Shown here: piece by piece, positions 44,263-54,008 of the stretch
How the letters are laid out: each line of letters starts with the position of its first letter
Position numbering within the stretch: the first letter of the stretch is position 1
Source of the DNA: Azadirachta indica
Lineage: Eukaryota; Streptophyta; Magnoliopsida; Sapindales; Meliaceae
Length of the DNA stretch: 64,000 nucleotides
Direction of reading: 5' to 3'
NCBI GenBank assembly: GCA_022749755.1
Contig: CM040443.1
Location: 9,521,744-9,585,743, forward strand
Program-made: the position numbers and the translations under genes
Notes under the pieces: model-generated
Told to the model about the DNA's origin: nothing
Seen by the model: only the letters and a program-made list of their open reading frames with translations
The model's database searches: none

Positions 44263-46327
44263 CGTAGTAGAGAGAAGGAAGATCGCAGTCTTGCTTAGTT
44301 GTTACTAGCTGTCCATCAATTTCTTTTCCTAGTACCACTTTTTGGTATATATTTCAGAGATTTCGAAGACAACGATACGAAATTTTCATGTGAGATGATT
44401 TTGATAAGCTTAACACAGCTCGTGGAGCTGCTCTGATTAAAGTTTGGACCATTGTGAATTTGACATTTACTTCTAACTTACTGCAATAATAATATCCATG
44501 GGGCTGTCTCTTTTTCATGTTCATGTCAATCTTAGCTACCACTTTGAGCTCTCGATATTCTGTTTACAATTATCGGGGAATAAGACAAACGAAAAATTGT
44601 TTTATAACAGGCATTTCCTTTTCTCTTTTTCAGTCGTATTTCTGTCTATGTCCTTCACTTTTCAGCTGGCTGCAGCTTAGAGCTACGTACTATTAATTTG
44701 ATTTATAAATGCAGACGGCTATGGTGATTATAACATAGAGTCGTCTGATATTAATTACAAGACAGCTTGCATTGCCATTGGTTAAAGAAACAGGAAGTAG
44801 ATCTATGTTGGGTTTTTTCCTGTGATCTCTGGTAACTGTCGGTCTTAAACAGAAATTAATTAATATAGCTAGGGCGTGATTAGAAGTGTCTATTTTCTTT
44901 CACGTGTAAAATTAAATGAGGAAACTTTGCCAGAAGAGTTGTAGCTGGCTTCGATTTGATATGACTGTTAACGACATGGATGAGTTGAGGAAGACAGAGC
45001 CAGAAGATTTGATTATGTTTGGCAGCTGTATTGTACGCTGTTAGAGATACAGAACAAAATCAGAGATAAAAACAGATAGATCAGTCACTGCAAATTGGGC
45101 CAACTTGTTCTGGTTTTGGTAGTTACAGAGTTTCCAAGTTGGGCTATGGATTTGGGTTCCAGTGACGTTCGTTATCTTGTCTGCCATTGCCATAACTAAT
45201 CTAAACAGTGTTCTTATATATCATTTTCCCTATTTTATATTTAATATTGTTAGTTGAGTAGATGTATAAGTACATTATATATATATATATATATAAAACA
45301 TATTTTTCTAAAATTGTTGGTGAAATTAATATTTGACTATCAACAGCATAAATGTTGTTAAAATATGTGGTTTGCATATCTTACCATTTCATCCGCATGA
45401 TTCAAATATCAAACTTTTCAAAGTTTAGAATAAGAATCTAAATCCAATAAAGTTGTTACTGAGTACATGTAAACTTATAACAAGACAAAATACTGCACGT
45501 GTAAATGATACTTCTGTGTATCAAATTACTGACAAGTTGAAAATCAATTCAAATGTATAAAATTATATTTATAATTATTGTATTTTTACCTAGTTTTAAA
45601 AATACAATATCTAAATACTTGCTTTTTTTTTTTTATAATTAATGTTTATTTACTACTAAACTTATATTTAACTAGTACAAATTTTAATTTACATCACAAT
45701 ATTTATAACTAATTTTTTTTACACAATATTTGGAATGTACGGGTAACTAATCTATCCATGTACATTGGGAAATGGGCACCAACGTGTTGGTGGGAGTAAA
45801 ATATTTTTATATATTATGGTGAAAAATTTCAACCTAAATTTCATGATGGACAATTTGAGTAGGCCCCTAATTACAATGCAATATTAGATATAATTTTTCT
45901 TTTCTGTTTTTTTTTTAAAAACAAAAACTTTCACGTTATTCTAAGAAACCAAAGGGATGGGCATTTCATGAACTCCATCGTTATTCATGAGGAATTTCCA
46001 TGTTCAAACATTGCCCATACTCACACGACGTAGTTTGAGGTCCACACTCAAATATGGGCCCACTTTCATCTTCATATTTCATCTTCGGGGTCCAAGTTTG
46101 ACTTAACGAAATATAATTGGGCCAACTGCCGAAGACGCGTCGTGTAACAATAATGGCAGATAATGGAACTATTTTATTAATATTAATTCCATCAATAATT
46201 CACGTAAATAGTAAAATTTTATTCTCTCCTAATAATTCCACGTTATATTGCAACTCTCAAGCACAAAATTTTAAATATCCACGCTACATCTCGTAGTCGC
46301 TGTCGGCCGCCCGTCATGAACCATCGG

Positions 46328-46564
46328 CACGTGCCTCTCCCATATTTCTCGGCCACGTGTCGCTGCTTCAGTAATTGACGTACTACTGGAAAATACATAG
46401 GATACTGCCTTCTCTTCTACTGATACAACAACGTGTTCTTCCCCTTACGTGTCAGTGATCCACTGCCCAAGCAGTTTACTGTACAACGTAAGATCTAAGA
46501 CTCCCTTGACGTCCAATGGAATCATGACACGTGTTCCGCTCAGCTCCTATCCTATGTATATATA
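46328..46564 (+). promoter_or_regulatory. ABRE/G-box cluster and TATA box of the U-box gene
   Basis: CACGTG at 46328-46333, 46354-46359 and 46528-46533. ACGTGTC at 46355-46361 and 46447-46453. GACACGTGT spans 46526-46534, and GACGTC also occurs nearby. A TATA box (TATATATA) is at 46557-46564, 89 bp before the ATG. Four ABA-responsive-type cores within about 210 bp are many for this size. The related Arabidopsis PUB18/19 genes are induced by ABA, drought and salt, so bZIP (ABF/AREB) control is a reasonable inference. Confidence 0.65.
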
Positions 46565-46652
46565 CTGAACTAACTTAACTGCCGTTTCCTCAACAAGCCA
46601 AAACAAAAATAAAAAAAAAATCAAGCTCTCTCTTAGATTTGTCTTTTATTAG

Positions 46653-48707
46653 ATGATCCATAACTTCAATGGTTGGGGTCGCCGGGTTCTGACATTTCCG
46701 GCGGTTCGTCCATGCGAGTCCATCTCTCCATCGACGCTTCTAAACTCTCTCATCGATCTTGCTCAAAGTATCTGTGCTTACAAATCGGAGTTCTTTTCAA
46801 GCAACAAGCGAAATGGGCGCGAAACGATTCGCCAGGTACAAAATCTTTTGATATATCTACAAGAGATACGGGGCGTGTTTCTGGATGTTCCAGATTCGCT
46901 TGTGCTCAGTTTATCAGAGCTCTATTTGGCCTTCCAAAAGATTCATTACTTGTTGGAAGACTGTACGCGAGAAGGTGCCCGGCTATGGATGCTAATGAAG
47001 TCAGATCAGGTTGCGAACCAGTTTCGGGTCTTTTTTCGGGCTATCAGTACGGGTCTGGATGTTTTGCCAAACCGGGCCGTCGAGGTATCGAGTGAAATAA
47101 AGGAGTTAGTTGAGTTGGTGACGAGGCAAGCGCGCAAAGCAAGATTTGAAGTTGACCCAGATGATAAACGGGTCTCAAATGATGTAATCCGGATCTTGGG
47201 TCGGTTTGAGGATCGCGTTAACCCGAATAAGAGAGAAATAAAAGTGGTTTTTGATTATCTTGGCATTGAGAAATGGAGTCAGTGCAATAAAGAGGTCAAA
47301 TTCTTGGACACAGAAATTGAAATGGAGCACTTGAATGGAGATGAAAGAAGAGGATTAGAACTTTTGAGCAATCTAATGGGGTTGGTGAGCTATTGTGGAT
47401 GTGTAATGTTTGATGTTGTTGACACTGTGGCTAGTCAACAAGTTAACAAGTGGTGCCAGAATATTCTGGGCGGCTTAAACCCAGATGATTTTAGGTGTCC
47501 AATTACTTTGGAGATCATGAAGGATCCAGTCACGTTATCTACTGGACATACTTATGATCGAGGTTCAATCTTGAAATGGTTTAGATCTGGGAATTCTACT
47601 TGTCCCAAGACAGGAGAGAGGCTAAAAAGCAAGGAGTTGACAGCTAATTTGACTCTGAAGAGGATTATTCAAGATTGGTCTGCTGAAAATGGGGTTTCTA
47701 TTGCTGAAGAGTCGAATCTCAAGAACCGTGATATTACAAGAACTGTTCTTGCTGGGAGCTTGGCAGCTGAAGGAGCTGCAAAAATGTTAGCTAGTTTTCT
47801 TGCCGACAGGCTTGTGAATGGAACAAGTGAAGAGAAGAATAAAGCAGCTTATGAGATCCGGCTTCTCACCAAAACGAGCATTTTTAATAGGTCTTGTTTG
47901 GTGGAAGCTGGTAGCATTCCGAGTTTATTGAATCTTTTGTCATCAAAAGATTCCTTGACTCAAGAAAATGCTATTGCGGCCCTGCTGAATCTGTCAAAAC
48001 ACTGCAGAAGCAAGAGCATAATAGTGGAGAATGGAGGTTTAGAGTTGATTGTAGATGTGATAAAGAAGGGACTGAAAGCAGAAGCTAGGCAGCATGCTGC
48101 CGCTGCTCTGTTTTACATTGCTTCTATAAAAGAGTACAGGAAACTGATCGGGGAAATCTCAGAGGCCATACCAGCTTTAGTTGAGATGGTGAGGGATGGA
48201 ACTGATCGTGGCAAAAAGAATGCATTGGTGGGGATAGTTGGGCTGCTAATGCACTCGGGCAATCATTGGAGGGTCCTTGCAGCTGGGGCAGTTCCTTTGC
48301 TGCTTGATCTTTTGACTTCTTCTGATAAACAAGAACTAATAACAGATTCTCTAGCTGTTTTAGCTACTCTAGCGGAGAAGGTTGATGGGACAATAGCAAT
48401 TGTGCACCGTGGAGCATTGAACATGATATTGAGGACTTTCGATTCCTGTACCTCAAGGCCAGGGAAGGAGTACTGTGTGTCTTTATTGCTGGCTTTATGC
48501 ATCAATGGCGGTACAAATGTGGTTGCTCGTTTGGTGAAGAGCCCTTCCCTTACGGGATCATTGTATTCCCTACTCCACGAAGGAACGTCTCGTGCTAGCA
48601 AGAAGGCCCGTGCTCTCATTAAAATCCTTCATGAATTTTATGAAGAAAGCTCATCTGGCTCAATATCTCCAGTTCTTCCTCAGGACCGCTCTGTTCACGT
48701 ATGGTAA
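46653..48707 (+). CDS. PUB19: U-box/ARM-repeat E3 ubiquitin ligase, PUB18/PUB19 type
   Basis: Intronless, 684 aa. The N-terminal UND region (1 to about 260) begins with the clade signature MIHNF and FPAVRPCESIS. The U-box is at about 276-350 (DDFRCPITLEIMKDPVTLS, then HTYDRGSILKWF), which recruits the E2. ARM repeats fill about 400-660 and serve in substrate binding. The product is expected to be cytosolic/nuclear. In Arabidopsis, PUB18 and PUB19 act as partly redundant negative regulators of ABA-driven stomatal closure and drought response. The promoter here has several ABRE cores. The gene converges on the SPARK kinase, with only 356 bp between the stops. Which of PUB18 or PUB19 it matches is not resolvable by eye; the pre-duplication ancestor is likely. 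Confidence 0.94.
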   Translation: MIHNFNGWGRRVLTFPAVRPCESISPSTLLNSLIDLAQSICAYKSEFFSSNKRNGRETIRQVQNLLIYLQEIRGVFLDVPDSLVLSLSELYLAFQKIHYLLEDCTREGARLWMLMKSDQVANQFRVFFRAISTGLDVLPNRAVEVSSEIKELVELVTRQARKARFEVDPDDKRVSNDVIRILGRFEDRVNPNKREIKVVFDYLGIEKWSQCNKEVKFLDTEIEMEHLNGDERRGLELLSNLMGLVSYCGCVMFDVVDTVASQQVNKWCQNILGGLNPDDFRCPITLEIMKDPVTLSTGHTYDRGSILKWFRSGNSTCPKTGERLKSKELTANLTLKRIIQDWSAENGVSIAEESNLKNRDITRTVLAGSLAAEGAAKMLASFLADRLVNGTSEEKNKAAYEIRLLTKTSIFNRSCLVEAGSIPSLLNLLSSKDSLTQENAIAALLNLSKHCRSKSIIVENGGLELIVDVIKKGLKAEARQHAAAALFYIASIKEYRKLIGEISEAIPALVEMVRDGTDRGKKNALVGIVGLLMHSGNHWRVLAAGAVPLLLDLLTSSDKQELITDSLAVLATLAEKVDGTIAIVHRGALNMILRTFDSCTSRPGKEYCVSLLLALCINGGTNVVARLVKSPSLTGSLYSLLHEGTSRASKKARALIKILHEFYEESSSGSISPVLPQDRSVHVW

Positions 48708-49063
48708 CCCAAATTTTTACGGGTACTATTTGTACCGTTAAGGAATCTGTCCATTAGTACATGTAAATACATACAATTGTGTAGAGTGCTTGCTTTTCTT
48801 TTCTGTTTGATTCGGTTCTATTAGCTCGGTTTTTTTTTTAAAGAGCTAATAACCAAATCAGCATCTGTTTTTTCAAATGAAGCTGTACACAAAAACACTG
48901 TTGTTTTGTGATTCTTTTTCCTGATTGATAACAATAAGATTGTATTACACTTCTGTAAACATCATGCATTGTTAATTATAAATAAAGAAGAATGTTTATT
49001 TTACCATCCATTTCTTCAATTTTAATCCACCAATGTTGTTGCAATGATGCAATCTAAGAGAAT
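48708..49063. other. Convergent 3' flanks of the U-box and SPARK-kinase genes
   Basis: Short shared 3' region; it must carry both polyadenylation sites, so transcript overlap is possible. No gene seen. Confidence 0.6.
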
Positions 49064-52000
49064 TTACTTTGTGCGTGAGATATCAAGTGCTTTTTCTAGT
49101 CTAGATACTACTTGCTCCATGGACGGCCTTTGCTGCTTAAGCCCTGTGCAGGACAAAGCCAGCTTGAGTATGAGGTCAAATGCTTCTGCCGAGTACTCTT
49201 CATTTAGTTTTGGATCAGCAAATTCAGATATCTTACCACCTCTCATGAGGAATTTTGCCTGAAAAGTAAGAAAAGCATTAGGAATTGTGGAAACTATAAA
49301 TTGGAGATCAAACGTCACAGATATGGAGACGGCCATTACTCACCATTTTATCTAGAGGCATTGGTCTGCTGATATCCAGATTAAGGACCCTCTGCCCTGA
49401 AAGAAGTTGCAATAGAACAACTCCAAAGCTGTAAACATCACCTGAAGCACTTACATGGTGGTTTCTTCTGTACTCTGGATCAACATAACCAAAGGTTCCT
49501 CTCACTTCTGAGCTCACATAGGACTGTCCAATGTCCATGACTTTTGATAACCCAAAATCCGAGAGTTTTGCTTGAAAGTCAGCATTGATAAGAATGTTCG
49601 TGGGCTAGAAGGACAGAAATATGGCAATAAAATAAAATAAAGAGTCAGTGATGAAGAGATGATGCCAGCTTCCAAGAAAAAGTTTACCTTAATATCTCTG
49701 TGAACTATGCGGCCTTCTGGATAAGTGTGGAGAAACCAGAGGCCTGTAGCACTATCAATTGCAATCTTGAGTCTTTGGATCCATGAAAGAACTCTGTCTT
49801 TACCTGTTGGTTGTTATTCAGCATTATCAGTCGGCTGTCCAAACTAGGGGAACGGTAAAAACAATAATATCATCAAGAATGGAAGTAAGGACATACCATA
49901 CAACCACTCCGACAGGTTCCCATTAAGGCACAGTTCATACACTAGAAAACATTCATCGTTTTCCTCACAATAGCCGAGCAAAGCCACAAGGTTTGGATGT
50001 TGGACATGGGATAGACGTCTAACTTCCCTGATAAATGTCTCTACATATCCATCATTGATGATGTGCTTAATTGCAACTTGTTGACCATTTGAGTGTACGC
50101 CTTTATACACCTTTCCTGGTGATAACAGAATGATATGAGAAGCGATAAACCAACTTGTTTCATAGAAGAAGAAGATATTAATCCTATTTCCTAATTTATG
50201 CTGCTCCTCTTTTTTCTGTCAAAACTCAAGGTTTGCACATGTAGGCATGATCATGATGATGGACATTGTTCGTCAACTACAATTGAGTATTCTCCTAGAA
50301 TTAACAAATTTAATCTTCAGTTATGCTTTGCATTTTAAGCGGGAGCGCAACCCAAGAGATCATTTGCAATAATAAGTGTCCTTTGTACTCTTGCAGAATA
50401 TACATACATTCATTGTGGGGTACTAACAGTTTCATCCCTGAACTTTGATAAAACAACAAATCAGGGCATAGTTTAGTAAATTTTAACATTTTCGTCCTCG
50501 CTGTTATTGACGGAGTTAAAATGAAGGATAAAAAATGTAAATTAACCTTAGGGTTCCTAATTTTCTTTCATCTTCTCAGAAAAGCAGAAAAACAAAAAAA
50601 AAAAAAAAAAACTAACATATGAAGTGCGGCAGATTTTGAAGCGTAGGTGGAGGGAAACGGTGCTGGTGGGGGAGTTGAGGAGAGAGGAGAGGAGCTGTTG
50701 GACTACTGGGGTAGGAAGACGGAGGGAAGTGTTGCTGGTGGTGGTGGGGGCTGTGGGGTTGTTTGGCATTGGACCGGTAGTTTGAAAAGAGAAAGAAGAA
50801 GTTGGGATCCGGGTGAAATCCGTCGGCAATTTTTTGTTTCTTGCCCGGATTGCGTCGGGTTGGGTTTTGATAGGGAGGAATAAGACGAGGACAGCGGCCA
50901 CTAGTTATGCCCTTGCTTTCTCTACTTGATCAATTGAATCCACACCTTACAAAATTGGATCCAAGCGAAGCGACCTGGAAGGGGATCCTGCGCGGCTGCC
51001 ACCTTTACTTATTCTCACGTTGCCTCCATCTCATCTCCCTTGCTACTTTTCCATTCATCAGTGAATGTGCAACTGCTACTTATGTCTCTTTGTCTCACGC
51101 TGTAGGGCATCTATTCTATGTTGGATGAGGTGGTGAAACTCCTTTCCTTGTCTTTGTCTTGGTGAGGCATTTTTAATGGGTGAACTTATTGTCCAATCAA
51201 AGAAGGTCATGGAGCAGCACTCCTTTCGTCAGCAAGTGGTGGAGGGTTCTGAACTGAAGCGTAGCAGCAAGGGATGAGAGAAGGCGTGAATAAGTAATCG
51301 TAGTCAACTTTGCACATGGTTATAACAGCGGGGACGAAAATTTTAAAATTTGCTAAACTGTGTCCTGATTTGTTGTTTTTCCAAAGTTTAGTGATGAAAC
51401 TGTTATTACTCCCATTCGTCTTCATGCATGTGAGCAATTCCAGTAGCATAGAGGGTTCAATTCTTTGCTAATGGGTAATTCTTCCAAAATTGTTGGCTGC
51501 CGGGTAGGTTCTTTTCTGAGCTCATGAAATTTATTTATTTGTCTGATGTTCAAATTCTCAAACTAAGTGGCTTATCTTCTCTTAACATTTCTAGTCCGTC
51601 ATAAATCATGAATTGCAAAATAATTCCCGTTGCTATAAATTGTTGATACTAGATAGGTTCTCACCCGCTACTCCTTGGCCAATGAAGTTTGATGCACTGA
51701 GATTGTTAGTTGCCGAATAGACTTCCTTAATTGGTATCTTAAGGCAGCTGGATTGCTCAGAGAGTGATTCGTCTGATGCTGTCAAGTAAAACATAAGGTT
51801 AAGCTATTAAAAACTCATATCAAACCCCAATCTAGTTTAATATAATAATAATGGATTACCATCTTTTCCTCTTAAAGGTCCATTTCTGGTCCTCTGTCTA
51901 AATAAGATCCATGTTGCAATAGCTACTATTGCTGCTATTCCAACTATATATACCACCAATTAAAATCCAGATACCTGTTGTCAACAACAAAGTTGCTCAA

Positions 52001-52981
52001 ATCAATGCAAAATGAAACCCAAAAAATAAGAAAGGGATGGAACTTTGAATTCTTAATCAGACAGAATGGTGGTAATCATTGTAGACTTGTGATTACCTAT
52101 GCTTGTCTTGATATTACTACTAGCTGTTTCTCCCTTTTCATCTGCTAAGTATTATGGAAGTAATTAGTCACAGTTTATCAGGTTTCACACTAGAATGATG
52201 GAACATCAAAGCTTTGACAAAGGAAAGGAAATAATATTCAAATGCAATTATGATTAAACAAGGATAAGAATGGAGTTCAAGAGTGAATATCACAATGTCA
52301 AACTAGATTACCTATGGAAAGAGGCTGCTTCCCGAGACATTTGAAAACTGCCTGTACCCACCTTGTGTCATCAATTCGATTTCCTATTAATGTCACCAAA
52401 ACTGCAAATCTACATACGTCAGCTTCGTTCCCAGGCTTTATTTCGTTGTCTGATGATCCGGAAATCTCTTCCCATCTTCTCAAGCATGCAATGCAGGCCT
52501 GATCTATTCTGCCATCTGAGCTTAAATCCTTACAGTCTTCAGCTAATTTATTCAACCTGTTTCCTAGCTTATTTACAATATCGGTAGCAGTGTAGTCAGA
52601 GCAACCACCCTCTCCACTTGTTAGCTTCTCAATGCCACAGCCAAAAACAATATTGTCAAATTCTTTCATTGACTTTAAGCAGCTCTTTTGCTCTGTGGAA
52701 TTTAAGAATATCACTCCTGTTAGATTGGCCCGTCGGCCCAATGCATACAGGTAATCATCAAAACCGACTCTACAACAATTGTTGATAAAACTACCCCAAT
52801 TGCCCGATACACAGTTTGAGTTATTTGTATGAGATAATTGGATATCAAGGACACAGGCGTTGGTTGGAGTTTGTGACAATGAATAAGTGGTCAGAAAGAT
52901 ATGGATGTACAATATGGAGGGCGGTAAGGCCTGATACTTTGTTCGTTTAGACATACTGGAGTCAGGAATCGACTTAACCAT
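49064..52981 (-). CDS. SPARK-domain receptor-like Ser/Thr kinase
   Basis: Exons (minus): 52981-52312, 52141-52097, 51943-51860, 51778-51665, 50115-49897, 49803-49688, 49604-49344, 49258-49064; 1,704 nt, 567 aa. An N-terminal signal sequence (ILYIHIFLTTYSLS) precedes a Cys-rich SPARK ectodomain (CVLDIQL, NNCC, CLKSM, FGCGIEK, ACIACLRRWEE). A short membrane helix lies at about 238-254 (VGIAAIVAIATWILF), followed by the cytosolic kinase. The kinase is complete: GQGVAGKVYKG loop, Lys321, Glu335, HRDIKPTN with Asp414 and Asn419, and DFG at 432. The start could instead be Met10. Exon 3 needs the acceptor at 51945-51944; a nearby upstream acceptor breaks the frame (see findings). SPARK kinases include the mycorrhiza-related ARK1 and KIN3, but orthology is not established. 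Intron 4 holds a transposon. Confidence 0.85.
50417..51413. mobile_element. Non-autonomous Mutator-like element in SPARK-kinase intron 4
   Basis: About 997 bp bounded by long terminal inverted repeats: left 50417-50507, right 51322-51413. Over the 84 best-aligned bases, 75 match. Both arms contain AACAGTTTCATC and end in GCTGTTAT. The flanks ATTCATTGT (50408-50416) and ATTCGTCTT (51414-51422) agree at six of nine positions, compatible with a decayed 9-bp Mutator target duplication. No transposase. The interior (about 50620-50900) is G-rich on the plus strand and unlike the surrounding intron, possibly a captured host fragment. It lies wholly within the 1.55-kb intron 51664-50116. Superfamily assignment rests on arm length and the weak 9-bp duplication. 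Confidence 0.75.
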
Positions 52982-54008
52982 GAATCTGTTGAGAAATTCT
53001 TGATTGAAGTATGCACTAAAGATGAGTTAACCACAGTTTTTGGTCTGAAATTTGCTGAAACATAGAATACTTGAAAATGCTTCAGCTGGTGAAGACTAAG
53101 TCTTGAGCTCCTCTTTCTCTCTAACCCGGCATGTCTAAAAGTGAACTTGGAATCTGGAATTAATATAAAATCTAGAAGAAGAGGGGTGAAAGAGGATCTT
53201 CCATGATTCCTATCCTGGAGAATGGGTTGTTGCAGTAGAGACAAGATGTCACACATGGTTGAATTAAGGCATATCATATGATTGAGAGAAAGAGATTGAT
53301 CTGGAATTATTCCTACTCTAGATGTATATAAGACAACTGGATGCAGTCTGTAAGATAGTGTAAAATCTTATTCACGTAAATTCTAGCTGAAGAAGATTTG
53401 TAAGATAGCCTATGCCACCTCTTGAAATAATATAGCAGGCCGATTTGGACTTTGTAATAAAAAAAATATTGATCGCCGGACATGCAATCTGCCAATCCAA
53501 AGGAATATATAATATATGATTGGCATTGTATGTCTCAAAATAACGAATGCAGTAAAAGGTAGGGGACAAACAGATCATCATCATCATTATCTGAATTCTG
53601 AAAGGTGCATGCAAAATTCTAAGAGAAGGCAAATGTGTAATATTACGAGCAGTTCACGCTTTTATCATGATCTAATAATCCCGGTCTTTGATTGTGATTA
53701 ACGGCTTCTAATGGACGTGGTCGTGAATCTCGTGATTAGAATTTTAACATTTTATTGAACATGCACATGTCTCAAGTGCTAATATAATATATCTACTAGT
53801 GGGGTTGCTTTTGGCGTGGAAAACGGTAAACTGGAGTCAAAAAGAATCTTTCGCATGCTAAACAACGACGTCGTTTTCAGTTCCCCGAGTCTCTCCTAAC
53901 GCCAACTAGCCTAGCCAAACCAAACCAAACAAAACAAAACATCTCGCACAAATATCCACCGCAAACACGTGAAATCAACTAACCTGATCTGATCAACTAA
54001 TCCCTCCG
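52982..54008. promoter_or_regulatory. Divergent promoter region, SPARK kinase / ENT1
   Basis: About 1 kb between genes starting at 52981 (-) and 54009 (+). Near ENT1 lies a perfect 12-bp palindrome, AACGACGTCGTT (53864-53875), containing a bZIP-type GACGTC core, 134 bp before the ATG. Open frames at 52891-53277 and 53372-53632 show no family features. Confidence 0.5.

Larger units (their letters stand above)
44203..46652. other. Divergent spacer between XTH8 and the U-box gene
   Basis: 2.45 kb with the two promoters at its ends. An (AT)n run lies at about 45277-45295, and 45,230-45,930 is AT-rich. No open frame with family features and no transposon ends seen. Confidence 0.6.

Noticed and set aside
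50647..51128. Plus-strand open frames in the kinase intron
   Set aside because: They lie inside the transposon and look like chance frames in G-rich DNA; no transposase or other family was seen.
51944..51974. A frameshift making the SPARK kinase a pseudogene
   Set aside because: An acceptor at 51945-51944 restores the frame and all kinase residues are intact, so an intact gene is the simpler reading.
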